From: Klenkia soli
GTDB lineage: Bacteria > Actinomycetota > Actinomycetes > Mycobacteriales > Geodermatophilaceae
Length of the DNA stretch: 64,000 nucleotides
Direction: 5' to 3'
Assembly (NCBI RefSeq): GCF_900103975.1
Contig: NZ_FNIR01000006.1
Location: 186,001-250,000 of the forward strand
Numbering within the stretch: the first letter of the stretch is position 1; each line of letters begins with the position of its first letter. The notes under the pieces are model-generated. The model was not told where the DNA came from. It saw only the letters and a list, made by a program, of their open reading frames with translations, and searched no databases. A program made the translations under genes and the position numbers. This document shows, piece by piece, positions 26,655-35,694 of the stretch.

Positions 26655-27404
26655 GTGTCGGCCCACACCCCCAAGGCGCTCTACCGCGACGAGGGCGTCG
26701 TCCTGCGGGTGCAGAAGCTCGGCGAGGCCGACCGCATCGTCACCGTGCTCACCCGGCGCACCGGCAAGGTGCGTGCGGTGGCCAAGGGCGTGCGGCGCAC
26801 CAAGAGCAAGTTCGGCGCCCGGCTCGAGCCGTTCAGCCACGTCGACCTGCAGCTCTACACCGGCCGCAACCTCGACATCGTCAGCCAGGCCGAGTCGCTG
26901 CACTCCTACGGGCCGAAGATCGTCGCCGACTACAAGGCCTACACCGCCGGCACCGCGGTGCTCGAGACCGCCGACCGGCTCACCGCCGAGGAGAAGGAAC
27001 CCTCGCTGCGCATGTTCCTGCTGGTCATCGGGGCGCTGCGCGCCCTGGCCGAGCAGGCGCACCCGCCGGGCCTGGTGCTCGACGCCTTCCTGCTGCGGGC
27101 GATGTCGGTGGCCGGGTGGGAGCCCGCGCTCACCGACTGCGCCCGCTGCGCCGAGCCCGGACCGCACCGGCACTTCTCGGTGCCCGGCGGCGGCATGGTG
27201 TGCCCGGCGTGCCGGCCGACCGGCTCGTCGCTGCCCAGCCCGGTCACCGTGGGGCTGCTCGAGGCCCTGCTGAGCGGTGACTGGGCCACCGCCGAGGCCA
27301 GCCAGGGCATCAACCGACGTGAGGGGAGCGGGCTCGTGGCCGCGCTGCTGCAGTGGCACCTCGAGCGCGGGTTGCGCTCGCTGGCGCTGGTGGACCGCTC
27401 GTGA
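26655..27404 (+). CDS. recO: DNA repair protein RecO
   Basis: A 249-residue protein of the RecFOR pathway that loads RecA on SSB-coated DNA. The N-terminal OB-fold ([20 protein letters not shown]) is followed by a helical domain. A zinc site shows C-x2-C pairs in DCARCAEPG and [12 protein letters not shown] 26655 abuts the era stop. The stop overlaps the uppS GTG. The era-recO-uppS order is the usual actinobacterial one. Confidence 0.94.
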   Translation: MSAHTPKALYRDEGVVLRVQKLGEADRIVTVLTRRTGKVRAVAKGVRRTKSKFGARLEPFSHVDLQLYTGRNLDIVSQAESLHSYGPKIVADYKAYTAGTAVLETADRLTAEEKEPSLRMFLLVIGALRALAEQAHPPGLVLDAFLLRAMSVAGWEPALTDCARCAEPGPHRHFSVPGGGMVCPACRPTGSSLPSPVTVGLLEALLSGDWATAEASQGINRREGSGLVAALLQWHLERGLRSLALVDRS

Positions 27405-28165
27405 AGCGCGCCGTCCGGGCGCCCGACCCGCACCCCTCGGGCGCCCGCCCGCCGGCGATCCCGCGGGACAAGGTGCCCCACCACGTCGCCGTCGTCATGG
27501 ACGGCAACGGCCGCTGGGCCAAGCAGCGCGGGCTGCCCCGCACCAGGGGTCACGAGGCCGGCGAGGCGTCGCTGTTCGACTGCGTCGAGGGCGCCATCGA
27601 GCTGGGCATCGGTGCGATCAGCGCCTACGCCTTCTCCACCGAGAACTGGAAGCGCAGCCCCGAGGAGGTGCGCTTCCTCATGGGCTTCAACCGCGACGTC
27701 ATCCGGCGCCGCCGCGACGAGATGCACGAGCTCGGCGTGCGGGTGCGCTGGGCCGGTCGTCGTCCCAGGCTGTGGGGGTCGGTGATCAAGGAGCTCCAGA
27801 TCGCCGAGGAGCTGACCCGGGACAACGACGTCCTCACCCTGACCATGTGCGTCAACTACGGCGGTCGGGCCGAGATCGCCGACGCCGCGGCGGCCATCGG
27901 TCGCGAGGTCGCGGCCGGTCGGCTGGACCCGGGCAGGATCACCGAGAAGACGGTGGCGCGGTTCCTCGACGAGCCCGACATGCCGGACGTCGACCTGTTC
28001 CTGCGCAGCTCGGGGGAGAACCGCACGTCGAACTTCCTGCTCTGGCAGTCGGCCTACGCCGAGCTGGTGTTCCAGGACGTCCTGTGGCCCGACTTCGACC
28101 GCCGCCACCTCTGGGCGGCCTGCGAGGAGTACGCCTCGCGCCAGCGCCGGTTCGGCTCCGCGTAG
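27401..28165 (+). CDS. uppS: Isoprenyl (decaprenyl/undecaprenyl) diphosphate synthase
   Basis: A 254-residue Z-prenyltransferase that makes the C50/C55 lipid carrier for cell-wall synthesis. The catalytic segment is [20 protein letters not shown], with [16 protein letters not shown] and [18 protein letters not shown] as the other conserved blocks. GTG 27401 overlaps the recO stop by 4 nt. An open stretch to 27353 in the same frame was not used because it lies inside recO. Actinobacteria often have two such enzymes; which chain length this one makes cannot be decided by eye. Confidence 0.94.
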   Translation: MKRAVRAPDPHPSGARPPAIPRDKVPHHVAVVMDGNGRWAKQRGLPRTRGHEAGEASLFDCVEGAIELGIGAISAYAFSTENWKRSPEEVRFLMGFNRDVIRRRRDEMHELGVRVRWAGRRPRLWGSVIKELQIAEELTRDNDVLTLTMCVNYGGRAEIADAAAAIGREVAAGRLDPGRITEKTVARFLDEPDMPDVDLFLRSSGENRTSNFLLWQSAYAELVFQDVLWPDFDRRHLWAACEEYASRQRRFGSA

Positions 28166-28194
28166 AACCCTGTTCCAGTCTCCCGGGTCCTTTC

Positions 28195-29772
28195 CTAGTC
28201 CGCGAAGGTCGTCGTGGTGCGGTCGCCGGACCACCAGGTGACCAGGTCGGCCAGCCCCTGCGTACCGGTGCCGCTCGACGTCGCGGTCACCAGCACCCGG
28301 CCGGCGCTCTCGGTCCAGAACAGGACGGCGTCCCCGCGGGTGGTGGTGCGGCAGCCCACCCGCCCGGCGGTCTGCCGCTGGTCGTCGAGCCAGTAGTAGT
28401 AGCCCTGCGTGGCGGGGCACGTCTCGCGGGCGGGCAGCGGGGTCAGCCCGTCGGTGTCGACCCGGGCGAGGAACGCGGCGTCGGCCGCGCCCGCGTCGCC
28501 GAACCGGGACACCTCGACCCGCGACGGGCCCGGCTGCAGCGGGCTCGCGCCGCAGTCCAGGGCGGCCACCTCCCCCAGGGCCGAGGTGGCCGCCGGGGTG
28601 CAGCCGTCGATCGCGCTGGGCAGCAGCGCCAGCAGCTCCGCGTCGTCGGCCGAGGTGGTCGGGGCGGCCGAGGTGGTGGGGGACGACGTCGGGTCGGCGT
28701 CCCCGTCGCGGGTGAGCACGAACCCCACCACGCCCGCGGCCAGCACGGCGACGGCGGCCGCGGCGGCCCAGGGCACCCACCGGCGACGGGTCGGCCGCCC
28801 GGGGTCGGTCACCGGCGCCACCGGGGGGCCGGCCCAGGCGGGCGCGGGCGACCAGCCCGGGCCGGACATGCCCACGGCCTGCGGCTGCGGCGGGGGTGGG
28901 CCGGGCGCGAACCGGGCCTCCTGCTGCGGGGCCACCCCGCCCGAGGTCAGTGCCGCCCGCGCCGCCGCGGCCATGGCGCCGGCGCTGGGCCACCGGTCGG
29001 CGGGGTCCTTGGCCAGCCCCCGGGCGACGACGGCGTCCAGGCCCGGCGGCAACCCGACCCGCAGCGCCGACACCGGCGGCGGGGTGGTGTTCAGGTGGGC
29101 GTACATCATCGTGGCCAGGTTGTCGCCGGAGAACGGCCGTCGACCGGCCAGGCACTCGAAGAGCACGCAGGCCAGCGAGTACACGTCGGCCCGGGCGTCG
29201 ATCGGGCGCTCCATGAAGCGCTCGGGGGCCATGTAGTCGAACGAGCCCACCGCCATGCCGGTCTGGGTCAGCGACGGGCCCTGCGTGTCGGTGGTCGACC
29301 AGGCGATGCCGAAGTCGACCAGGTAGACGAACTCGTCGCCCGGCTCGCCGGTGACCAGCACGTTGGAGGGCTTCACGTCGCGGTGCACCAGGCCCTCGGC
29401 GTGGGCGGCGTCCAGCGCCTTCGCCACCTGCCCGACGACCGACACCGCCCGGGCCGGTTCGAGACCACCCTGGGCGTGCAGCAGCTCGCCGAGGTCGATG
29501 CCCTGGACCAGCCGCATGTCCAGGAAGAGCCGGCCGTCGATCTCGCCGTAGCGGTGGATCGGCACGACGTGCGGCTCGGACAGCCGGGCCGCGGCGTGCG
29601 CCTCGCGGCGGAACCGCTCGCGGTAGCCGTCGTCCCCGGCCAGGCCGGAGGACAGCACCTTCAGCGCGACGGTGCGGCGGTGCTCGGTGTCGTGGGCCCG
29701 GTAGACCTCGCCCATGCCGCCGCGCCCGATCAGCTGCTCGATGCGGTAGGGCCCGAACCGACCGGACTCCAC
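28195..29772 (-). CDS. PknB-type transmembrane serine/threonine protein kinase (STK1)
   Basis: A 525-residue kinase; GTG 29772 (MESGRFGPYRIEQLIGRGGM) has GAGGAGG three bases upstream. The kinase domain (residues about 9-275) has GRGGMGEVYRA, the Lys in TVALKVL, HRDVKPSNVLV (130-140), DFG in LVDFGIA and the APE-like MAPERF. A proline-rich linker follows, one membrane helix (about 332-354), then a roughly 150-residue extracytoplasmic domain with cysteines in DGCTP, LDCGAS, ETCPAT and VGCRTT. This outer domain is shared with the kinase at 36.5-38.4 kb. No PASTA repeats are present. It diverges from an FAD/4-TM/FHA operon. Confidence 0.93.
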   Translation of the reverse strand: MESGRFGPYRIEQLIGRGGMGEVYRAHDTEHRRTVALKVLSSGLAGDDGYRERFRREAHAAARLSEPHVVPIHRYGEIDGRLFLDMRLVQGIDLGELLHAQGGLEPARAVSVVGQVAKALDAAHAEGLVHRDVKPSNVLVTGEPGDEFVYLVDFGIAWSTTDTQGPSLTQTGMAVGSFDYMAPERFMERPIDARADVYSLACVLFECLAGRRPFSGDNLATMMYAHLNTTPPPVSALRVGLPPGLDAVVARGLAKDPADRWPSAGAMAAAARAALTSGGVAPQQEARFAPGPPPPQPQAVGMSGPGWSPAPAWAGPPVAPVTDPGRPTRRRWVPWAAAAAVAVLAAGVVGFVLTRDGDADPTSSPTTSAAPTTSADDAELLALLPSAIDGCTPAATSALGEVAALDCGASPLQPGPSRVEVSRFGDAGAADAAFLARVDTDGLTPLPARETCPATQGYYYWLDDQRQTAGRVGCRTTTRGDAVLFWTESAGRVLVTATSSGTGTQGLADLVTWWSGDRTTTTFAD

Positions 29773-29876
29773 GGGCCTCCTCGTCAGCGTGCCACGACGC
29801 CCGGGGGATGCGGGGGTCGCGACGATGGTAGAGCGACGACGCGGTCCGGAACTGATCGGTGCCGTGCCGCGGGGCG

Positions 29877-29905
29877 TTGACACCGGGACCCAGGCGCAAG
29901 ACAGT
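29877..29905 (+). promoter_or_regulatory. Candidate promoter of the FAD/4-TM/FHA operon
   Basis: TTGACA at 29877-29882, a 17-nt spacer, then GACAGT at 29900-29905. The -35 matches the consensus perfectly; the -10 matches only at the second and last bases. It lies 42 nt upstream of the chosen GTG start and argues against longer N-terminal extensions of that gene. Confidence 0.5.
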
Positions 29906-29947
29906 TCCCCGGACGACGTCCGCCCCGACGTACCGGAGGTGCCCTCG

Positions 29948-31477
29948 GTGGGCCAACCCCTCGCCCCGCCACCCGTGGCGGGTGACCTCAGCGACCGCCT
30001 GGTGGCCACCGACGTGTGGACCGACGGCATGCTCGCCGAGCACGGCATCCCCGTCGTCGACGTCCCGCTGGTGACCTTCGGCGGCGGCATCGGCTCCTTC
30101 GTCACCGCCGACTACCTGCGCATCTGCGGGGTGCCCACCTCGGCGATCCGGGTCCTCACGCCGCTCGAGACGCCGTGGCAGAGCTACGAGTACCTGACCA
30201 CCGTCTCGCAGATCCCCCGCACCGAGCGGCTGCGCTCGGACTCCGCATCCACCCCGGACAACATCTGGGGCTTCCCCAGCTACGCCCTCCGCGAGGGGCT
30301 GCAGGGCGACCTCAAGCAGCTGTGGAACGTCCTGGTCGAGCCGATCTGGGCGAACTACTACACGCCCAGGGCGGGGGCGGCCTTCACCGCGATGGAGAAG
30401 GAGATGCACCGCATCCGCTACCCGGAGATGGTGGTGCGCGGCCAGGTGCGCATGGTCCGCCGTCGGGCCGGCGGCGGGTACTTCACGATCCTCACCCCGC
30501 CGCAGGGCGCCGCGCCCACCAGGCGGATCGCCTACCGCAGCCAGTGGGTGCACGTGGCCGTCGGCTACCCGGGGCTGAAGTTCCTCGACGACCTGCAGGA
30601 GTACCGGAAGCAGACCAACGACTACGGCAGCGTCGTCAACGCCTACGAGCCGCACGAGCACGTCTACGAGAAGCTGCGCGCCAAGCCCGGCGTCGTGCTG
30701 GTCCGCGGCGGCGGGATCGTCGCCTCGCGCGTGCTGCAGCGGCTGATCGACGACCGCGACCGGTTCCGGCTCGACACCCAGATCGTGCACCTGTTCCGCA
30801 CCTACACCGCCACCCCGCACGGCACGGGCATCCTCAAGCGCCGCAAGGGCGCCGACGGCTGGGCCTACCAGGGGTTCAACTACCCGAAGTCGGTGTGGGG
30901 CGGCCAGCTCAAGCAGCAGGTCCGCAAGACCGAGGGCGCCGAGCGCGCCCGGCTGTACAAGGAGATGGGCGGCACCAACACCCCGGTGCGGCGGGACTGG
31001 CAGGAGCAGCTGTCCCGCGGCCGTGCCCAGGGCTGGTACCGCGTGATGATCGGGCAGATCGACCGGATGACGAAGACCGGCGAGCTGGTCGAGGTGGCCG
31101 TGGCCAGCGACCAGGGTCCGCAGCTGGGCTCGTTCGACGCGGTGGTCGACTGCACGGGCCTGGAGGCCGACATCCGCGAGCACCGGGTGCTGGCCGACCT
31201 GCTCGACCACTCGGGCGCCGGCCGCAACCCCGTCGGGCGGCTGGACGTCGAGCGCACCTTCGAGGTCCGCGGCACCCGCAACGGGAACGGCCGCATCTAC
31301 GCCTCCGGCAGCGCCACCCTCGGTGGCTACTTCCCGGGCGTCGACACCTTCCTCGGCCTGCAGATCGCCGCGCAGGAGATCGCCGACGACCTGCACGCGC
31401 AGGGGTTCGGCAGCAAGCTCGGCCCCGGCCGCTCCACCAGCCAGTGGTGGAAGTGGTTCCGCAACCAGCAGATCTGA
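29948..31477 (+). CDS. FAD/NAD(P)-binding oxidoreductase-like protein, substrate unknown
   Basis: A 509-residue protein; GTG 29948 has GGAGG 8 nt upstream. An N-terminal dinucleotide-binding strand reads PLVTFGGGIGSFVTADYL. The C-terminal segment GRIYASGSATLGGYFPGVDT plus a helical end (LQIAAQEIADDL) resembles the closing FAD-binding part of flavoprotein oxidoreductases. The middle has unusual motifs such as YEPHEHVYEKLRAKPGVVLV and LFRTYTATPHGTGILKRRKG that I do not recognise. It is the first gene of an operon with a 4-helix membrane protein and an FHA protein, divergent from STK1. The reaction is unknown, and FAD binding is inferred from the motif only. Confidence 0.6.
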   Translation: MGQPLAPPPVAGDLSDRLVATDVWTDGMLAEHGIPVVDVPLVTFGGGIGSFVTADYLRICGVPTSAIRVLTPLETPWQSYEYLTTVSQIPRTERLRSDSASTPDNIWGFPSYALREGLQGDLKQLWNVLVEPIWANYYTPRAGAAFTAMEKEMHRIRYPEMVVRGQVRMVRRRAGGGYFTILTPPQGAAPTRRIAYRSQWVHVAVGYPGLKFLDDLQEYRKQTNDYGSVVNAYEPHEHVYEKLRAKPGVVLVRGGGIVASRVLQRLIDDRDRFRLDTQIVHLFRTYTATPHGTGILKRRKGADGWAYQGFNYPKSVWGGQLKQQVRKTEGAERARLYKEMGGTNTPVRRDWQEQLSRGRAQGWYRVMIGQIDRMTKTGELVEVAVASDQGPQLGSFDAVVDCTGLEADIREHRVLADLLDHSGAGRNPVGRLDVERTFEVRGTRNGNGRIYASGSATLGGYFPGVDTFLGLQIAAQEIADDLHAQGFGSKLGPGRSTSQWWKWFRNQQI

Positions 31478-31511
31478 CCCGCCCGAACCCCTGAGAACCC
31501 CGGAGCCCTTC

Positions 31512-31946
31512 GTGCTGCCCACCCTGAACGGCCGGATCCAGACCCGGGTCGCGCTGCTGGTCGTCGTCGGGTCCGTCTGGACCCTGCTGATCACCCCGCT
31601 GCTGCCCACCGGCGTCGGCCTCGGCGCCTCGTACGGGGCCACCTTCTCGGTGCTGCTCGTGGTCACGGTGCTCGGTGTGCTCTGGGAGCTGGTCTACCAC
31701 GGCATCCAGCAGTTCCGGTGGGAGAAGGACTGGCCCACGCTGTTCGGCCTGGTGACCATGGTCCCCGAGGGCCTGCTCGTGTGGTTCCTGTTCGCCGGCG
31801 GGGCCATCCCGTGGATCGGCTCGCTGCCCGGCTGGGCCTTCCTGGTCCACTTCGTCACGACCTGGATGTGGGTGTTCGTCATCGCCAACGGACCGATACG
31901 GGTGCCGTTCGTGCACTGGCGCTTCAACGGCGGGCGGCTGGTCTGA
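31512..31946 (+). CDS. Four-helix integral membrane protein, unknown function
   Basis: A 144-residue protein starting at GTG 31512 (GGAG upstream). Four hydrophobic helices are visible: ALLVVVGSVWTLLITPLL, YGATFSVLLVVTVLGVLW, TLFGLVTMVPEGLLVWFLF and WAFLVHFVTTWMWVFVIANG. Both termini should be cytoplasmic. I do not recognise a family. Its stop overlaps the ATG of the FHA gene, so the two are translationally coupled and probably act together with the preceding flavoprotein-like product. Confidence 0.75.
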   Translation: MLPTLNGRIQTRVALLVVVGSVWTLLITPLLPTGVGLGASYGATFSVLLVVTVLGVLWELVYHGIQQFRWEKDWPTLFGLVTMVPEGLLVWFLFAGGAIPWIGSLPGWAFLVHFVTTWMWVFVIANGPIRVPFVHWRFNGGRLV

Positions 31947-33400
31947 TGCCGTCGTCCCCGCTGCCCCCCATCCCGGGCCGGTCCGGACCGCCGGCACCGG
32001 GCCGGGCGGCGCCCGCCCTCCCCGCCCCGGCGTCGGCCGGCGCCGCGACCGTGCCGGCCTTCGACCAGGTCGCCGTCTCCGTCGTCCCCGGCTCCGACCT
32101 GGTCGTGCGCATGCCCGGGCTGCTGCTGGTCGTCGTGCCCGAGTCGGCCCCGCCCGCACCGCGCGCCTCCGCCGGGCTGGACGGCTGGGGGAGGTCACCC
32201 GGAGTCCGGCAGGCCGGGCACCCCGTCGCGCTCGGGGCCCCGGGCCCCGACCGGCTCGCCGAGCTGGTCGGGCTGTGCCGCAAGGTCTCCGCCGAGGGCA
32301 GCCGGGCCCCCGGTCGACGCCTGCAGGAGACCCTGGGCGGCTGGCTGGACGGGCAGAGCGCCATGCCCTCGCTGGCGGTCGCCGCCGCCACCGAGGACGG
32401 CCTGGCCATCACGCTGGTCGGCAGCGCCCTGGCCCAGGTGCCCGAGCTGGGCCTGCGGCTGTCCGCCGACGAGGGCGACCCGCTGCCCGACGGCACCCCC
32501 CGGCTCGAGCGCACCGTCGACTGGCCCCCCGCGGCGCTGCGGTTGTCCGCGGGCACCGATCCCGGGGGGTCGCCGCACCCGTTGGCCGACCTGGAGAGCG
32601 GTTCGGTGCCCGGGGGTGCCGCCGTCCTGTCCCCGGTGGCCGCGCCCAGCAGCACCGGGGCCTTCGGTCCCTCCACCACCGCCGTCCGGCTGCCCCCGCC
32701 CGGTGCCGTGTCCGGGCCCACCGACGCCCCCACCCCGCCGGTGGTGTCCAGCGCACCGCCCCCGCGGCCCGCCGGGCCCAGCGAGCCGCCGGCACCGCTG
32801 CCCGCCCCGGCCCGTTCGGCCAACCTGCTCGCCCCGGCCGAGCCGCTGCCGGTCGCCGCCCCGCTGCCCGTGGTGAGCTCGGCTCAGCCGGTCACGCCGC
32901 TGGTGGCCGAGGAGGCCGACGACCGCCCGCGGGTGCACGGCTTCCTCTGCTCGCGGGGCCACCTCAACGACCCCCGGGTGCACTTCTGCGCGCTGTGCGG
33001 CATCCGCATGGCTGAGCGCACCGGGGTGTTCCTCGAGGGGGTCCGGCCGCCGCTGGGGCTGCTGGTCTTCGACAACGGCGCCACGGTGAACCTCGACGCC
33101 GACTACCTCCTGGGCCGTGAACCCGACAGCGACGAGCGCGTGCTGGCCGGGGAGCTGCGCCCCCTGCTGGTCGTCGACACCACCGGCGGGGTCAGCCGGC
33201 ACCACCTCGAGGTCCGGCTGCACGAGTGGGACGTCCTGGTCATCGACGCCGGGTCGGCCAACGGCACGCTGGTCGCGGCGGCCGGCGCACCCGGGTGGTC
33301 ATCGCTCGTGCCCGGGCAGGCCGTGCGCCTCACCCCGGGGACGGCGGTCCGGCTCGGCGGTCGCCAGTTCGCCTTCCAGTCGCCGCACGGCGGTTTTTGA
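31946..33400 (+). CDS. FHA-domain protein with zinc ribbon
   Basis: A 484-residue protein. Residues about 1-180 form a region of unknown fold (VAVSVVPGSDLVVRMPGLLL, CRKVSAEGSRAPGRRLQETL). A Pro/Ala/Ser-rich linker runs from about 200 to 325. A zinc-ribbon-like segment (CSRGHLNDPRVHFCALCG) comes next. A C-terminal FHA domain has LLGREPDSD, GVSRHHLEVRL and DAGSANGTLV, the Arg/Ser/His/Asn residues that read phosphothreonine. It is the likely target or scaffold for the nearby PknB-type kinases (inference from context). Two long palindromes follow the stop. Confidence 0.85.
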   Translation: MPSSPLPPIPGRSGPPAPGRAAPALPAPASAGAATVPAFDQVAVSVVPGSDLVVRMPGLLLVVVPESAPPAPRASAGLDGWGRSPGVRQAGHPVALGAPGPDRLAELVGLCRKVSAEGSRAPGRRLQETLGGWLDGQSAMPSLAVAAATEDGLAITLVGSALAQVPELGLRLSADEGDPLPDGTPRLERTVDWPPAALRLSAGTDPGGSPHPLADLESGSVPGGAAVLSPVAAPSSTGAFGPSTTAVRLPPPGAVSGPTDAPTPPVVSSAPPPRPAGPSEPPAPLPAPARSANLLAPAEPLPVAAPLPVVSSAQPVTPLVAEEADDRPRVHGFLCSRGHLNDPRVHFCALCGIRMAERTGVFLEGVRPPLGLLVFDNGATVNLDADYLLGREPDSDERVLAGELRPLLVVDTTGGVSRHHLEVRLHEWDVLVIDAGSANGTLVAAAGAPGWSSLVPGQAVRLTPGTAVRLGGRQFAFQSPHGGF

Positions 33401-33404
33401 TCGC

Positions 33405-33435
33405 CCACGGTGATCAGGTGACCTGATCACCGTGG
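33405..33435. repeat. Palindrome copy 1 (core GGTGATCAGGT-G-ACCTGATCACC)
   Basis: Perfect 15-bp arms, CCACGGTGATCAGGT and its complement around a single G, begin 4 nt after the FHA stop codon. It shares a 23-bp palindromic core with copy 2 at 33469-33497. It could act as a bidirectional terminator between the convergent FHA and antiporter genes, or be a member of a dispersed REP-like family. Confidence 0.8.
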
Positions 33436-33468
33436 TTCCACCCTCACCACCGTTGGTGTGGACGGCGA

Positions 33469-33497
33469 CCCGGTGATCAGGTGACCTGATCACCGGG
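33469..33497. repeat. Palindrome copy 2, overlapping the antiporter 3' end
   Basis: Perfect 14-bp arms, CCCGGTGATCAGGT and its complement around a single G. The palindrome contains the antiporter stop codon (33477-33479) and its last codons, so part of the repeat is translated (LPPGDQVT). It has the same 23-bp core as copy 1, centred 63 bp away. Confidence 0.8.
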
Positions 33498-35546
33498 CGG
33501 CAGGGCGGGGGCGGTCTCCACCCCGGCGACGGTCTCGGTGAGGTCGCGGTCCCGGTCGTCGGTGCCGGCCAGCACCGCCAGCAGCACGCCGTCCTCGGCG
33601 ACCCCGGCCAGACCGGCGGGCCCCAGGTGCAGGCCGGTGGACGGCGCGGCGGCCACCCGGTGCACGGTCAGCCCGGCCTTCTCCAGCAGCTCGGCGACGC
33701 CGTCGGCCTGCCGGCGGGACCGCCAGCCGTCGCCGGCCACGAGACCCAGCGGCACCCCGCGCGCGGTCACGAGCTGCGCGGCCAGCCGGACGGCGGTGCG
33801 GGCGTCGGGGGAACCGTCGACGTGCAGCCAGACGCCGTCCTCCGCGCCGTCCCCGTGCACCTGGACGACGGCGGCGGCCAGCTCGTCGTCCGCGGTGGGA
33901 GCCCCGCCGGGGGAGCCCCACCCGGCCCGCACGAGCACGACGTCGGCGGCCGTCGTCGCGGCCTGGGCGCGGACCACCTGCCACGGGTCGTCGCTGAACC
34001 GGGCGCTGACCGACGTCGTCAGCCCGCGCTCCTCCGCCGGCCGGCACAGCCGCCGCAGCTGGTCGCCGGAGGCGGCGATCAGGCCCAGCTCCTGGCCGAG
34101 GCCGCTGGCGACCTCGAGACCCGGCCGGGCGGGCAGCACCCGGCTGAGCACCAGGTGCGCGGGTCGCTCGTGCCCGGCCAGGTCGCCGGCCAGCTGGACC
34201 AGCGGGGCGTCGGCCTCGGGGTCGCCGACCACGACGAGCACGGTGAAGGCGTCGGGCAGCCCCAGCGCCGCGCGCTCGGCCGCCTCGATGTCCCGCTGCA
34301 CGGCGCGCGGGGGATAGGTGACCCGCAGCAGCGGGGCGGTCATCACGGTGGTGACCACGGCCATCAGGACCAGCAGCGTGAACATCGTGCCGTCGAGGAC
34401 GCCCAGGCCGACGCCGATGTTCAGGATGACCAGCTCGGTCAGCCCGCGGGTGTTCATCAGGACGCCGAGCGAGGTGGCCTGCCGGCGCGGTACCCCCTGC
34501 GAGCGCGCGGCCACCGAGGCGCCGACCCACTTCCCGGCGACGGCGACCAGCAGCACCAGGACCAGCTCGACCAGGTTCTGCGCCGACAGCCCGCCGATGT
34601 CCACGCCCAGCCCGGTGACCACGAAGAACACCGGCAGCAGCAGGAGCACGCTGACCTGCTCGATCCGGTCCAGCACCTCGCGGTTCAGCGCGGCGGCGCC
34701 CGTGCGGGGCATGGCCACCCCGAACAGGAATGCGCCGAAGATGAAGTGGATGCCGATCTCCTCGGTCACGAACGCGCTGGCCAGCACGCCGACCAGCACC
34801 AGCGCCAGCATGTCCGGGGTCAGCCGCCCGTGGTGCTCGTACCGGGCCACCAGCCGGCGCAGCAGCGGGCGCAGCACCAGGAAGACCACCAGCGCGAACG
34901 CCACGGTGAGCAGCAGGATCTGGGCGACGCCGGTGAAGGTGCCGCCGACGGTCACCGCGACGACCACGGCCAGCAGCGCCCAGGCGAAGACGTCGTCCAC
35001 CGCGGCGCAGGCCAGGGCCAGCACCCCGGTGGGGGTGCGGTGCATGCCGCGCTCGCCGAGGATGCGGGCCAGCACCGGGAACGCCGTGATCGACATGGCC
35101 ACGCCCAGGAACAGCGCGAACGCCACGAACCCCACCGCGTCGCCGCCCACGACGTCGTGCCGGGGGTGCAGCAGGAAGGCCAGCCCGATGCCGAGGGCGA
35201 AGGGCAGCAGGATCGAGGCGGCCGAGACGGTGAACGCGATCCGCTCGCGGCCGCGGATGAAGGACAGGTCGACCTCGAGGCCGACGATGAACATGAACAG
35301 CACCAGCCCGAGCTGGGCCAGCACGTTCAGGTAGGGGCGCACGTCGGCCGGGAAGAGCAGCTGGTCCAGGTCGCCGGGCAGCGCCCCCAGCAGGCTGGGC
35401 CCCAGGGCGATGCCGGCGATGATCTCGCCGACCACCGCGGGCTGTCCCAGGCGGACGGCCAGCCGGCCGACGAGGCGGGCCACGACGACGATGACGGCGA
35501 GGCCGACGAAGACGTAGGCGACGACCTCGGCCGGTGTGTGCTCCAC
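33477..35546 (-). CDS. Cation:proton antiporter (CPA2/KefB-type) with C-terminal nucleotide-binding-like domain
   Basis: A 689-residue membrane protein; GTG 35546 has GGGAG about 6 nt upstream. About 12 helices of the Na+/H+ exchanger fold are visible. They include AYVFVGLAVIVVVARLVGRL, GEIIAGIALGPSLLG, GLVLFMFIVGLEVDLSFI, CAAVDDVFAWALLAVVVAV (ion-site Asp pair) and HFIFGAFLFGVAMPR. After about residue 420 come two USP-like alpha/beta segments (TVLVVVGDPEADAPLVQLAG, VWLHVDGSPDARTAVRLAAQ). It is probably K+ or Na+/H+ exchange for pH or osmotic control. It converges with the FHA gene and diverges from an atypical kinase gene. Confidence 0.9.
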   Translation of the reverse strand: MEHTPAEVVAYVFVGLAVIVVVARLVGRLAVRLGQPAVVGEIIAGIALGPSLLGALPGDLDQLLFPADVRPYLNVLAQLGLVLFMFIVGLEVDLSFIRGRERIAFTVSAASILLPFALGIGLAFLLHPRHDVVGGDAVGFVAFALFLGVAMSITAFPVLARILGERGMHRTPTGVLALACAAVDDVFAWALLAVVVAVTVGGTFTGVAQILLLTVAFALVVFLVLRPLLRRLVARYEHHGRLTPDMLALVLVGVLASAFVTEEIGIHFIFGAFLFGVAMPRTGAAALNREVLDRIEQVSVLLLLPVFFVVTGLGVDIGGLSAQNLVELVLVLLVAVAGKWVGASVAARSQGVPRRQATSLGVLMNTRGLTELVILNIGVGLGVLDGTMFTLLVLMAVVTTVMTAPLLRVTYPPRAVQRDIEAAERAALGLPDAFTVLVVVGDPEADAPLVQLAGDLAGHERPAHLVLSRVLPARPGLEVASGLGQELGLIAASGDQLRRLCRPAEERGLTTSVSARFSDDPWQVVRAQAATTAADVVLVRAGWGSPGGAPTADDELAAAVVQVHGDGAEDGVWLHVDGSPDARTAVRLAAQLVTARGVPLGLVAGDGWRSRRQADGVAELLEKAGLTVHRVAAAPSTGLHLGPAGLAGVAEDGVLLAVLAGTDDRDRDLTETVAGVETAPALPPGDQVT

Positions 35547-35694
35547 GGACGGCTCCCGGGACAGGTCGCAGGGCAGGCGGAACGGCTCGGTCCGTCTCCG
35601 CGTCCGCCGGAGCCTAGCGACGGCCGGGCGGACGTGGGAGCCTTTCGCCCGCCGCCCGTGGGGGTGGCCCAGGACCTCAGCCCAGGAGCCGGCG

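Noticed and set aside
29789-29947. Longer N terminus for the FAD-like protein (starts at 29789 or 29825)
   Set aside because: A TTGACA-type promoter at 29877 and a GGAGG box before GTG 29948 favour the shorter form; the extension has no domain similarity.
26939-31666. Very long minus-strand open frame (over 1,500 codons) across recO, uppS and the FAD gene
   Set aside because: Opposite or overlapping well-supported genes; composition is Gly/Arg/Ala/His-rich without family motifs. It is a by-product of few stop codons in high-GC DNA. Similar long shadows at 4641-7820, 48469-50286 and 57170-59128 were discarded for the same reason.
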